A stretch of DNA of 10,334 bases from an uncultured Bacilli bacterium (lineage in GTDB: Bacteria; Bacillota_I; Bacilli_A; RF39; UBA660). The DNA is taken from the NCBI GenBank assembly GCA_948801035.1, contig CAQHJP010000006.1, forward strand, positions 1-10,334, read 5' to 3'. Positions 1-6,007 of this stretch are shown here, piece after piece. The stretch's first letter is position 1. Each line of letters starts with the position of its first letter. The position numbers were made by a program, and so were the translations under genes. The notes under the pieces were generated by a model. The model saw nothing but the letters and a program-made list of their open reading frames with translations. It did no database searches and was not told where the DNA came from.

Positions 1-447
1 ACTATATGCATTTAAATCATTAGAGTTTTTAAAAAATAAATTATTCTTTAAGCATACCTCAGCATATTTTAAAAATGTAGGATCAAAAAAATCACAGAAT
101 TCTAAAGAGTATTTTATAATTTCATCTTTAGAAAGTTCATTTAGTTTATAATTTAAAGTTAAATCATTTATCTGTTTTAAATTACAAGTAATGTCTTTAA
201 TGAAACTTCTAAATTCTAACTTACTGACATCATCTAATTTTTTTAAATAAATATCATTCATTTTTTTAAATAATTCAGGATCATATTTTTTATAAACATG
301 GTCAATTTTAATATCAAATTCTTCAAATATATCAATTAATGTAAAAAAAGCGTTATATACTGAAATTTTATTATATTTAACATTATCTAGTAAAAATGTT
401 AAATTATCCATATTATCTATTACGTTTTTAAAATTTATTATGTTCAT
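1..447 (-). CDS. Hypothetical protein, partial (C-terminus beyond left edge)
   Basis: An uninterrupted reading frame of 149 codons runs leftward from an ATG at 447 and is still open at base 1, so the C-terminal part is missing. The start is supported by a good Shine-Dalgarno AAAGGTG (complement of 453-459) five bases before the ATG. The visible part begins MNIINFKNVIDN and is rich in Asn, Lys, Asp, Leu and Phe, with alternating hydrophobic and charged residues typical of a soluble, largely helical protein. There is no signal peptide or membrane segment. It lies 41 bases downstream of tmcAL on the same strand with no terminator between, so the two are probably co-transcribed. I do not recognise the family and assign no function. 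The coding call is firm because of the long open frame and its ribosome site. Confidence 0.8.
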   Translation of the reverse strand, partial: MNIINFKNVIDNMDNLTFLLDNVKYNKISVYNAFFTLIDIFEEFDIKIDHVYKKYDPELFKKMNDIYLKKLDDVSKLEFRSFIKDITCNLKQINDLTLNYKLNELSKDEIIKYSLEFCDFFDPTFLKYAEVCLKNNLFFKNSNDLNAYS

Positions 448-488
448 AAAATCACCTTTAATGGGATATTATATATAAAATGTATTAT

Positions 489-1580
489 TTAGTCAATAAT
501 AATAGGACCAGCTAGTTCCTTTTTAATAACATCATCTCCAGCTTTTAAAGAATATATTTTACTAATTATTAGTTCGTATTCTAATAATTTATTAAAATTA
601 GTTATTATTTGTAAATTAGTTTCTTTTTTTATTTTATTTAAATAAGCTCTACCAGTTTTATTAAATCCCAGTACTCTTATATAATTTATTTTTAAATCAG
701 TTTTATAAAGTCCACATAAAATATGCACAAGTGCTCTTTTTATTTTATTATATGTGTAATTTTTAGATTTAACTTTATGAATCAAATCATCTATACTATT
801 AGAATTCATTATATGCTTTTTAAAAAGTATTGCTAAGTTTTTATCAATATCATGATATTTTTCTAAATCTTCTAAGATAATTTGATGTTTTAGTATATCA
901 AAGTAATTTTCTAAACTTATATTTCTAATATATTTAATGGTCTCATTTGGTACATATTTAGATATGTCTTTATTTTCTTTAATTAAGTTTCTAATACTTG
1001 TAGCGCTTATTATATTATTTGAAGTATCTAGTGAATGATAGTCATTTGTTCTTTTAATAGTAACTGGTGTAATATTAGAATTGTGTAAAATTATCTGTTT
1101 TATATAACTTATACCAAGTAAATCGTTTGCAGAAGATATTTTAATATTTAATTTATCATATATAGCTTTTGATAAACTAGTAGGGTAATTGTATCCTTGA
1201 TTTAAGTATTTATTTATATCTATATTTTCTTTTGTTTGTATTGTAGCAATTTTTTTAAGTATTTCAATGTCATTAGATTCACTACCAAAAACTAAATATT
1301 TACATTTTAAACTATCTAAAATAGTTATACATCCATCAGCGTATGTATCAGCAGATTGGACAGAATATATAAATGGAAGTTCTACTACTAGGTCAATTCC
1401 GTATGTAAGTGCAAGAGTAGTTTTATCAAATTTATCTATAACAGATACATCACCTCGATTTAAAAAATTTCCTACTAAAACAAGTACTATAGGTTGGTTT
1501 TTAAACATTTTCTTAACCGCATTAATGTGATATAAATGTCCGTTATGAAATGGATTATATTCTGCAATTATTCCTACCAT
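489..1580 (-). CDS. tmcAL: tRNA(Met) cytidine acetate ligase TmcAL (YlbM family)
   Basis: TmcAL is a cytoplasmic enzyme that uses acetate and ATP to form N4-acetylcytidine at the wobble base C34 of elongator tRNA-Met, which keeps Met and Ile codons apart. The 363-residue product shows the family's nucleotidyltransferase signature at the N-terminus: GIIAEYNPFHNGH at residues 3-15, with the HxGH motif H12/H15. It also has GNFLNRGDVS at 37-46, ANDLLGISYIK at 151-161, and SATSIR at 192-197, the counterpart of the ISSTxIR-type ATP loop. It is shorter than the roughly 400-415 residues usual for the family, the shortfall being in the C-terminal half. The ATG at 1580 has an AAGGAG site (complement of 1588-1593) and an extended -10 just upstream. 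It is divergent from yceD-rpmF, an order also known for ylbM and ylbN-rpmF in Bacillus. Confidence 0.93.
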   Translation of the reverse strand: MVGIIAEYNPFHNGHLYHINAVKKMFKNQPIVLVLVGNFLNRGDVSVIDKFDKTTLALTYGIDLVVELPFIYSVQSADTYADGCITILDSLKCKYLVFGSESNDIEILKKIATIQTKENIDINKYLNQGYNYPTSLSKAIYDKLNIKISSANDLLGISYIKQIILHNSNITPVTIKRTNDYHSLDTSNNIISATSIRNLIKENKDISKYVPNETIKYIRNISLENYFDILKHQIILEDLEKYHDIDKNLAILFKKHIMNSNSIDDLIHKVKSKNYTYNKIKRALVHILCGLYKTDLKINYIRVLGFNKTGRAYLNKIKKETNLQIITNFNKLLEYELIISKIYSLKAGDDVIKKELAGPIIID

Positions 1581-1600
1581 ATTAATTCTCCTTTTTATGT

Positions 1601-1629
1601 ATTATAACACTTTTTCCTTTACTTTTTAA
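1601..1629 (-). promoter_or_regulatory. Sigma-A promoter for tmcAL
   Basis: On the minus strand, the complement of 1601-1609 reads TGTTATAAT, a perfect extended -10 (TGnTATAAT). Seventeen bases upstream the hexamer is TTAAAA (complement of 1624-1629), a poor -35, as expected when an extended -10 compensates. The -10 ends about 20 bases from the ATG at 1580, so the leader is very short and holds little more than the AAGGAG site. Confidence 0.72.
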
Positions 1630-1646
1630 AAAAAATTATGTATAAT
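1618..1646 (+). promoter_or_regulatory. Sigma-A promoter for yceD-rpmF
   Basis: TATAAT lies at 1641-1646, with TTTACT (four of six matches to TTGACA) at 1618-1623 and a 17-base spacer. Transcription would begin near 1653, leaving a leader of only about ten bases that begins with the Shine-Dalgarno AGGTG. The -35 abuts that of the divergent tmcAL promoter, so the two polymerases would compete for the same stretch. Confidence 0.62.
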
Positions 1647-1651
1647 TATTT

Positions 1652-1656
1652 AGGTG
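1652..1656 (+). promoter_or_regulatory. Ribosome binding site deciding the yceD start
   Basis: AGGTG lies six bases before the ATG at 1663. The GTG at 1654, which would extend the frame by three codons, is part of this Shine-Dalgarno and has no ribosome site of its own. The ATG is therefore the likely start. Confidence 0.75.
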
Positions 1657-1662
1657 TTTGGT

Positions 1663-2067
1663 ATGATTATTGATATTACAAGACTTAAAAGTGGAATTGA
1701 TGAATATGCTTTAATAGATTTAAAATATTCTTTTAATGAAGAAATTAAGAGTACTAATATTTTAAAACTTGATGATGTTATAATCAAAGGAAGCATATCT
1801 AAATCTTATGATGGTTTTAATTTAAATGTTAATGTAACAGGTGTAATGGTTTTACCATGTAGTATTACTTTAAAACCTACAGATTATAGTTTTAGTATAG
1901 AAATTGACGAAATATTAGAAGAAAATTATAAAAATAATCAAAATACTATTGATATTTTTCCAATTATATGGGAAAATATATTAATGGAAATTCCAATTAG
2001 AATTGTTAATGAAGACTTAACTGGTGTTAAAACTGAAGGCGAAGGTTGGAAGTTAATTATAGATTAA
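1663..2067 (+). CDS. yceD: YceD/DUF177 family protein, partner of rpmF
   Basis: The product is a 134-residue soluble protein of the YceD (DUF177, YlbN in Bacillus) family, found immediately upstream of rpmF across bacteria. The family is linked by this position to ribosome or rRNA metabolism, but its biochemical role is not settled here. Recognisable features are the LPC segment at residues 64-66, where the family often carries a cysteine pair (only C66 is seen here), and the C-terminal block IDIFPIIWENILMEIPI at 96-112. That block matches the conserved D-hydrophobic-P..E.ILL..P pattern. The C-terminus GEGWKLI is also family-like. The start at 1663 follows AGGTG with a six-base gap. The stop is 18 bases before rpmF, and the two form one transcription unit ending at the terminator after rpmF. 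Confidence 0.87.
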   Translation: MIIDITRLKSGIDEYALIDLKYSFNEEIKSTNILKLDDVIIKGSISKSYDGFNLNVNVTGVMVLPCSITLKPTDYSFSIEIDEILEENYKNNQNTIDIFPIIWENILMEIPIRIVNEDLTGVKTEGEGWKLIID

Positions 2068-2085
2068 AGAAAAGAGGTGTTATAA

Positions 2086-2265
2086 ATGGCTGTACCATTT
2101 AGAAAAGTAAGTAAAACAAGAGGACGTAAAAGAAGAACTCATTATGTAATAAGTGCTAATGACACTATTAAATGTCCAAAATGTGGTGAAGCAAAAAAAT
2201 CACATAGAGTATGTCCAAAATGTGGAACATATAAAAATAAAGAAGTTATTAAAACAGCTGAGTAG
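2086..2265 (+). CDS. rpmF: 50S ribosomal protein bL32, zinc-ribbon form
   Basis: This 59-residue protein of the large ribosomal subunit begins MAVPFRKVSKTRGRKRRTH, the typical bL32 N-terminus, rich in Arg and Lys for contact with 23S rRNA. It has two CPKC pairs (C30/C33 and C43/C46) that form a zinc ribbon, so this is the zinc-binding (C+) version rather than the cysteine-free paralogue induced on zinc starvation in some Firmicutes. The ATG follows GAGGTG (2074-2079) with six bases between. It is preceded by yceD at 18 bases, the classical yceD-rpmF pair. The last codons and the stop TAG (2263-2265) lie within the hairpin of an intrinsic terminator. The length is normal for the family (55-60 residues). 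Confidence 0.97.
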   Translation: MAVPFRKVSKTRGRKRRTHYVISANDTIKCPKCGEAKKSHRVCPKCGTYKNKEVIKTAE

Positions 2266-2282
2266 TTGTTTTTTTATTTTTT
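2251..2282 (+). terminator. Intrinsic terminator overlapping the end of rpmF
   Basis: AAAACAGCT (2251-2259) can pair with AGTTGTTTT (2264-2272) through nine pairs, one of them G-U, around a GAGT loop. A T-rich tail at 2273-2282 follows. The rpmF stop codon starts in the loop and ends in the right arm. The stem is A/T-rich, so efficiency is uncertain, but it fits the style of the other terminators here. Confidence 0.6.
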
Positions 2283-2321
2283 ATAGAAAGTAGGAAATAT
2301 ATGATAATAATTACATTTTTC

Positions 2322-2349
2322 TTGTATTATTTATAAATTATGTTATAAT
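2322..2349 (+). promoter_or_regulatory. Sigma-A promoter for the 2371 gene
   Basis: TGTTATAAT at 2341-2349 is a perfect extended -10. TTGTAT at 2322-2327 is a partial -35 with a 16-base spacer. Transcription would start near 2356, just before the AAGGAG at 2360-2365. The 105-base gap between rpmF and this gene holds only the rpmF terminator and this promoter. Confidence 0.75.
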
Positions 2350-2370
2350 ACTTAGAAAAAAGGAGAATCT

Positions 2371-3303
2371 ATGCAAAAATTAGAATATAAATATAAAAAA
2401 AAATATGATGAGGCAAGTTTAGAATTTTATTTTATTGGGACTTATGACAAGATAGATGAAAATGTAAAAAATATAATTGAAAGATTTTTTGAAGAAAACA
2501 AAAATCCTAATGATATGATAACAAATGTTACCATTTTAAGAACTATTTTAAGAAATTATAAAGAAGAACTATTAGTAGTAAAATATGTAGATAATATTTT
2601 TAATTTAACTGTTAAATATGATAGAACTAATTTATTTTATTATGAATTAAATACTATAAATAAACATGGATATTTTCATATGAAATACGAGGTGGGACAA
2701 AATCTTGATATTAACTTCACTGATTATGATGATACTAAAATTATTGATAGCCCATATTTAAAAAATGAATTATCCACGTCTTTAGAAAATTTAAAATCAC
2801 TTATAAATATAAAAGGAAAACCTTTAGATGTATGTGAAAGTATTCTTGCAAGTATGTATACTAATTTTTATGGGAAAGTACCAAATTTTAATTCTGATAC
2901 AATAAATGAAGAAATTCAAAGAATGTTAATTATATTACAACAATTTGGTATTTCAATTCCATATAGTTATGTATTTTCTAAAAATGAACTTGGTATGCCT
3001 TATTCTAAAGAAATTGAAAAATTATTATCTAGTGCATATATTTATGGTGTTGCGTTAGGTAAATTTTATATAGGTGAGAATACTAAAAAGAAAATAGAAA
3101 TTATTAAAAATGAGCTTTTAAAAGAAATTATACCATGTAAAATATCATATGAAGATTTAAGTAAAATAATTTATTCGTCAGGATATAATTTATCAGAATC
3201 AACTGATAAATTAGAAATATCACATGATTCAGGGTGTTCATCTTTAAAAGTTTGTAAAACTTTAGATTTTATAGAAAATGTTACAAATAGATTTTATATA
3301 TAA
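2371..3303 (+). CDS. Hypothetical protein, 310 residues, own promoter and terminator
   Basis: I do not recognise this family. The frame is well supported: an extended -10 promoter, AAGGAG five bases before the ATG, and a clear terminator overlapping the stop. The product has no signal peptide or membrane segment and looks cytoplasmic. The N-terminal half (to about residue 135) is rich in Lys, Asp, Asn and Tyr with beta-like alternation. The second half looks more helical, with a stretch around 180-200 (EEIQRMLIILQQFGISIPYS) and another around 220-250 (SSAYIYGVALGKF). Four cysteines are present but with no metal-binding spacing. It is monocistronic, between rpmF and the spore-coat gene cotE. 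Being next to cotE is not enough to assign a sporulation role, because its promoter looks vegetative. It may be a lineage-specific protein. Confidence 0.85.
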   Translation: MQKLEYKYKKKYDEASLEFYFIGTYDKIDENVKNIIERFFEENKNPNDMITNVTILRTILRNYKEELLVVKYVDNIFNLTVKYDRTNLFYYELNTINKHGYFHMKYEVGQNLDINFTDYDDTKIIDSPYLKNELSTSLENLKSLINIKGKPLDVCESILASMYTNFYGKVPNFNSDTINEEIQRMLIILQQFGISIPYSYVFSKNELGMPYSKEIEKLLSSAYIYGVALGKFYIGENTKKKIEIIKNELLKEIIPCKISYEDLSKIIYSSGYNLSESTDKLEISHDSGCSSLKVCKTLDFIENVTNRFYI

Positions 3304-3327
3304 GAGTTAAAAAACTCTTTTTTTTTT
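3302..3327 (+). terminator. Intrinsic terminator after the 2371 gene
   Basis: AAGAGTT (3302-3308) pairs perfectly with AACTCTT (3313-3319) around an AAAA loop, followed by a run of eight T (3320-3327). The stop codon TAA (3301-3303) contributes two bases to the left arm. Confidence 0.85.
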
Positions 3328-3345
3328 AATTTTTTTTAAATAAAA

Positions 3346-3376
3346 GTATACAAAAACCTAACTCTTGCATAAATTA
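3346..3376 (+). promoter_or_regulatory. Candidate sporulation-sigma (SigK/SigE) promoter for cotE
   Basis: No TATAAT box precedes cotE, unlike most genes in the window. Instead CATAAATTA at 3368-3376 matches the SigK -10 consensus CATAnnnTA exactly and the SigE -10 CATACAnT with one mismatch. An AC at 3350-3351 lies 16 bases upstream of CATA, as in SigK -35 elements. GTATACA at 3346-3352 shares the ATA core of the SigE -35 at a 15-base spacing. The Bacillus subtilis cotE is known to have both SigE and SigK promoters. The motifs are short and the region is A/T-rich, so this is suggestive only. Confidence 0.5.
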
Positions 3377-3381
3377 AAGTA

Positions 3382-3387
3382 GAGGTG
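3382..3387 (+). promoter_or_regulatory. Ribosome binding site deciding the cotE start
   Basis: GAGGTG lies six bases before the ATG at 3394. A GTG at 3385 in the same frame is embedded in this site and cannot plausibly be the start. The same arrangement occurs at yceD. Confidence 0.75.
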
Positions 3388-3393
3388 ATTAAA

Positions 3394-3924
3394 ATGGCTT
3401 TATATAAAGAAATAGTTACAAAAGCAGTTGTTGGAAAAGGTAAAAAATCTTTTAAAAATAATTATCAAATATCTACTACTGATAATCCTAATACAGTATT
3501 AGGTTGCTGGGTTATTAACCATAAATTTAAAGGATATAAAAGTGGGGATAAAGTAGGTGTTGATGGATCTTTTGATGTAAATATTTGGTACTCATATGAT
3601 TCAGATTCTAAAACAACAGTTGTTAATAAAAAAATAGAATATAATGATTTATTTAATGTTAAAATTAAGGAAAATGCTGACTTAACTGCAGATACTGAAA
3701 TAATTGTAAGATCATTAAGTCAACCTAATTGTGTAAAAGTCGATATATTGGATGGGGGAATTATTTCATTTGATATAGAAAAAGAATTAGGTGTTGAAAT
3801 AGTTGGTGAAACTAAAATGAAAATATCAATAGAAGAAGATGAAGAACCTTGGGATTTAATAGATGAAGAATTAACAGAAGAAGATTTAAAAGAAATTGAT
3901 AAAGTGGATGAAAATTACATATAA
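3394..3924 (+). CDS. cotE: Spore coat morphogenetic protein CotE homologue
   Basis: CotE forms a shell around the forespore and directs assembly of the outer spore coat in Bacillus. The 176-residue product (Bacillus CotE has 181) resembles it along its length as I recall the family. It has YKEIVTKAVVGKGKK at residues 4-18, LGCWVINHKFKGYKSGDKV at 36-54, GSFDVNIWYSYDS at 58-70, SQPNCVKV at 109-116, GVEIVGETKMKI at 133-144, and a strongly acidic C-terminus from about 147 (EEDEEPWDLIDEELTEED). The acidic tail is typical and in Bacillus is needed for coat-protein recruitment. No signal peptide or membrane segment is seen, as expected for a mother-cell protein. It is monocistronic, between an unrelated hypothetical gene and rpsP, with a candidate SigE/SigK promoter in place of a sigma-A one. 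Its presence implies the organism, or a recent ancestor, sporulates. Confidence 0.9.
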   Translation: MALYKEIVTKAVVGKGKKSFKNNYQISTTDNPNTVLGCWVINHKFKGYKSGDKVGVDGSFDVNIWYSYDSDSKTTVVNKKIEYNDLFNVKIKENADLTADTEIIVRSLSQPNCVKVDILDGGIISFDIEKELGVEIVGETKMKISIEEDEEPWDLIDEELTEEDLKEIDKVDENYI

Positions 3925-3927
3925 TAT

Positions 3928-3960
3928 AGTGTCAACCTAAAACAGTTGACACTTTTATTT
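3928..3960 (+). terminator. Intrinsic terminator after cotE, overlapping the rpsP -35 box
   Basis: AGTGTCAAC (3928-3936) is the perfect inverse of GTTGACACT (3945-3953) around an eight-base loop. A T-rich tract (3954-3960, interrupted by one A) follows. The hairpin begins three bases after the cotE stop. The right arm contains TTGACA, the -35 of the rpsP promoter. A perfect inverted repeat on a -35 could also be an operator. Confidence 0.75.
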
Positions 3961-3974
3961 TAAGATGTTATAAT
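3946..3974 (+). promoter_or_regulatory. Consensus sigma-A promoter for rpsP-khpA
   Basis: TTGACA (3946-3951), a 17-base spacer and TATAAT (3969-3974) preceded by TG at the extended -10 position make a perfect consensus promoter, as expected for a ribosomal protein gene. The start would be near 3981, shortly before AAGGAG (3985-3990). Confidence 0.9.
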
Positions 3975-3997
3975 GTACTAAGAAAAGGAGTGATATT

Positions 3998-4270
3998 ATG
4001 GCAGTTAAATTAAGACTTAAAAGAATGGGTAGTAAACAAAGACCATTTTATCGTGTTGTAGCAGCTGATTCAAAAAGCCCAAGAGATGGTAAATTTATAG
4101 AAACAGTAGGAACTTATAATCCAATTACATCTCCAGCTGAGGTTAAAATTGATTCTGAAATTGCACTTAAATGGTTAAAAAATGGAGCAATCCCTACAGA
4201 TACAGTTAGAAATTTATTAAAAGATGCTGGAATTATGAAACAATTTCATGAGTCTAAAGGTGGAAAATAA
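3998..4270 (+). CDS. rpsP: 30S ribosomal protein bS16
   Basis: This 90-residue small-subunit ribosomal protein contacts 16S rRNA and helps early 30S assembly. The sequence matches the family from the first residue: MAVKLRLKRMGSKQRPFYRV, then ADSKSPRDGKFIETVGTYNP (23-42), then the LKNGAIPTDTVRNLL segment (60-74), where rRNA-binding and fold residues lie. Length is normal. AAGGAG is seven bases before the ATG and the promoter is a full consensus. The stop TAA shares its last base with the ATG of khpA, indicating translational coupling. In many Firmicutes rimM and trmD follow rpsP-khpA, but here the unit ends after khpA. Confidence 0.98.
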   Translation: MAVKLRLKRMGSKQRPFYRVVAADSKSPRDGKFIETVGTYNPITSPAEVKIDSEIALKWLKNGAIPTDTVRNLLKDAGIMKQFHESKGGK

Positions 4271-4515
4271 TGTCTTTAGCAGAGTTAACTAGTGTACTAG
4301 TTAAAAGTATTGTAAGTGATCCAGATTCAGTTTCAGTAAAACAATTTGATACTGATGAGGAATTTATTACTATAGAAGTTTTAGTAAGCAGTGAAGAAAT
4401 AAAAAAAGTTATAGGTCGTGGTGGAGTAACTGCTAATGCTATTAGAACAATAGTACAAGCAGCAAGCTATGCAAACGGACTTAAAAAAGTTAAAATAAAT
4501 ATAGACTCAATATAA
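4270..4515 (+). CDS. khpA: KH-domain RNA-binding protein KhpA
   Basis: KhpA (YlqC family) is a small cytoplasmic RNA-binding protein with one KH domain. In other Firmicutes it pairs with KhpB and affects cell division and RNA regulation. The 81-residue product has a GxxG nucleic-acid-binding loop, VIGRGGVTANAIRTIV, at residues 47-62 (G49-R-G-G52), preceded by the ITIEVLVS strand and followed by the KKVKINI strand. This is the minimal type II KH layout, and the length is typical (75-85). The ATG at 4270 overlaps the rpsP stop by one base (TAATG) and has AAAGGTGG (4256-4263) inside rpsP six bases upstream, so translation is coupled. A terminator follows at once. Confidence 0.95.
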   Translation: MSLAELTSVLVKSIVSDPDSVSVKQFDTDEEFITIEVLVSSEEIKKVIGRGGVTANAIRTIVQAASYANGLKKVKINIDSI

Positions 4516-4544
4516 AGTTATTCAATTTTGAATAATTTTTTTTT
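4514..4544 (+). terminator. Intrinsic terminator after khpA
   Basis: A hairpin forms between 4514-4524 and 4529-4539 (core TTATTCA with TGAATAA, extended by A-T pairs and one G-U) around a four-base loop. T residues continue to 4544. The khpA stop TAA (4513-4515) lies at the foot of the left arm. The T-tract runs into the -35 of the fmt promoter. Confidence 0.8.
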
Positions 4545-4570
4545 ACATACTTATTAAAATGTGTTAAAAT
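4542..4570 (+). promoter_or_regulatory. Sigma-A promoter for the fmt operon
   Basis: TTTACA (4542-4547, five of six matches) and TAAAAT (4565-4570, preceded by TG at the extended position) are separated by 17 bases. The -35 overlaps the T-tract of the khpA terminator. An in-frame GTG at 4561 lies in this -10 region, upstream of any transcript start, and so cannot begin Fmt. Confidence 0.82.
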
Positions 4571-4587
4571 GTTTAATAGGTGATTAT

Positions 4588-5538
4588 ATGGATTTATCTA
4601 ATATAGAAGTAAAAAAAGATTTGCAAATTGTTTTTATGGGTACTCCTGATTTTGCTGTTCCTATTTTAAAAAGTTTAATTGAAAACTATAATGTTAGAGC
4701 TATTGTAACACAACCTGATAGAAAAGGTAATAGAGGTCAAATTCAGGTATCAGCTGTAAAACAAGTCGGGTTAGATAATACTATTTTAGTTCTTCAACCT
4801 AATGATATAAAAACCGAATATGAAGAGATATCTAACTTAAATCCAGATTTAATTATAACTTGTGCTTATGGTCAAATACTTCCTAAAGCGCTTCTTGATT
4901 TACCAAGACTTGGTTGTATTAATGTTCATGCATCTTTACTTCCTAAATTAAGAGGTGGTGCTCCTATTCAAAAAGCTATTATGGATGGGCACACTAAAAC
5001 TGGTATAACTATCATGTATATGGATACGAAAATGGATGAGGGAGATATTATATCACAGTTACCCGTAGATATAGAGGAAAATGATACATATGATACGCTT
5101 CATGATAAATTAAGTAAAGTAGCTGTAAAATTACTTCTTGACACACTTCCTAGTATTATAAATAAAACAAATAGTAGGATAAAACAAGATAATAGTCTTT
5201 CTTCTTATGCTTTTACAATTAAAAAAGAAGATGAAAAAATTAATTTTAATGTAACAGCAAAACAAGTTTATAATAAAATAAGAGCACTAAATTCACATCC
5301 TGGTGCATACTGTATATATAAAGGTAAAAGGCTTAAAGTATTTGAAAGTTATATTACTGATAATTATCCAACTGGATTTAATGGTGAGGTAACAGCTATT
5401 TATAATGATGGTTTTGGTGTTAAAGTAAGTAATGGAGAAGTAGTTTTTAAAACGGTACAATTAGAAGGTTGTAAAGTTATGGATGCTAAAAGTTTTATAA
5501 ATGGTAATAAAGATATAGTAGGAAAAGTTTTACAATGA
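4588..5538 (+). CDS. fmt: Methionyl-tRNA formyltransferase
   Basis: Fmt transfers a formyl group from 10-formyltetrahydrofolate to Met-tRNA-fMet before translation initiation. The 316-residue product, a normal length, has the N-terminal formyltransferase fold: IVFMGTPDFAVPIL at residues 14-27, then VTQPDRKGNRG at 40-50, the loop that reads the tRNA acceptor end. The catalytic block is INVHASLLPKLRGGAPI at 111-127. N112, H114 and D150 correspond to the catalytic Asn, His and Asp of the family. The C-terminal tRNA-binding domain follows (about 215-316). The ATG at 4588 has AGGTG (4578-4582) five bases upstream. The N-terminus is about ten residues longer than in Bacillus. The stop TGA overlaps the next gene's ATG (ATGA). 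No def or rsmB, its usual neighbours, is beside it. Confidence 0.97.
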   Translation: MDLSNIEVKKDLQIVFMGTPDFAVPILKSLIENYNVRAIVTQPDRKGNRGQIQVSAVKQVGLDNTILVLQPNDIKTEYEEISNLNPDLIITCAYGQILPKALLDLPRLGCINVHASLLPKLRGGAPIQKAIMDGHTKTGITIMYMDTKMDEGDIISQLPVDIEENDTYDTLHDKLSKVAVKLLLDTLPSIINKTNSRIKQDNSLSSYAFTIKKEDEKINFNVTAKQVYNKIRALNSHPGAYCIYKGKRLKVFESYITDNYPTGFNGEVTAIYNDGFGVKVSNGEVVFKTVQLEGCKVMDAKSFINGNKDIVGKVLQ

Positions 5539-6005
5539 GAGAATTTATTAAATTTGTTAAGAAATTATTAGAAAATAAAAGAACAAGATCATTAGCAATA
5601 TTACTTTTGTATTTAATATTTTTTATCTTTGTTTTTACATTTTTAAGTACAGCTACTTTTAAAAATCCTAATGATACAAATGATTTGCCAAATGATCAGG
5701 TAGATGAATTTGAATATTTAAAAAATATTCAAATAATAAATTACCAAAAAGTAGAAAATTTAAATTATGATTTAATTAGCCCTATTATCATTTATAATAT
5801 TGTTAAAAATTCAGATTTAGAATCTACTAATTATTTAGAAGGTAGTAATACATATCGTATTACGGTTTCAAAATTTTATAAAGTAATATATAATATGGAT
5901 GTAGATAATTCATCTTATATAAAAATCAGTATTTATGAAAATAAGATTAATTTAGATTTTAGTAATTGTTATGGATATACAGTTAATTTAGATATAAGGA
6001 GTTAG
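5535..6005 (+). CDS. Hypothetical single-pass membrane protein
   Basis: I do not recognise this 156-residue protein. A basic N-terminus (about residues 1-18, with KKLLENKRTR) is followed by a strongly hydrophobic segment, LAILLLYLIFFIFVFTFLST, at about 20-39. A polar, Asn/Asp/Tyr-rich remainder of about 115 residues has beta-like alternation. The positive-inside rule puts the short N-terminus in the cytoplasm and the main domain outside. There is no lipobox and no obvious signal-peptidase site, so it is probably anchored. It overlaps fmt by four bases (ATGA) and is followed after two bases by another membrane protein gene. All three therefore share the fmt promoter and are probably translationally coupled. 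The function is unknown; the neighbouring small membrane protein could be a partner. Confidence 0.82.
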   Translation: MREFIKFVKKLLENKRTRSLAILLLYLIFFIFVFTFLSTATFKNPNDTNDLPNDQVDEFEYLKNIQIINYQKVENLNYDLISPIIIYNIVKNSDLESTNYLEGSNTYRITVSKFYKVIYNMDVDNSSYIKISIYENKINLDFSNCYGYTVNLDIRS

Positions 6006-6007
6006 TT

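Noticed and set aside
1267..1530. Plus-strand open frame of 87 codons
   Set aside because: It lies wholly inside tmcAL on the opposite strand, which has family motifs along its length. It has no ribosome site or promoter and its translation resembles nothing.
3921..3926. ATAATA/TATAAT-like sequence at the cotE stop as a promoter
   Set aside because: It lies before the terminator, so any transcript would end at once, and there is no -35.
3907..3935. Minus-strand promoter from the mirror TTGACA in the cotE terminator's left arm
   Set aside because: At 17 bases the minus-strand hexamer is TTCATC, not a -10, and no minus-strand gene follows.
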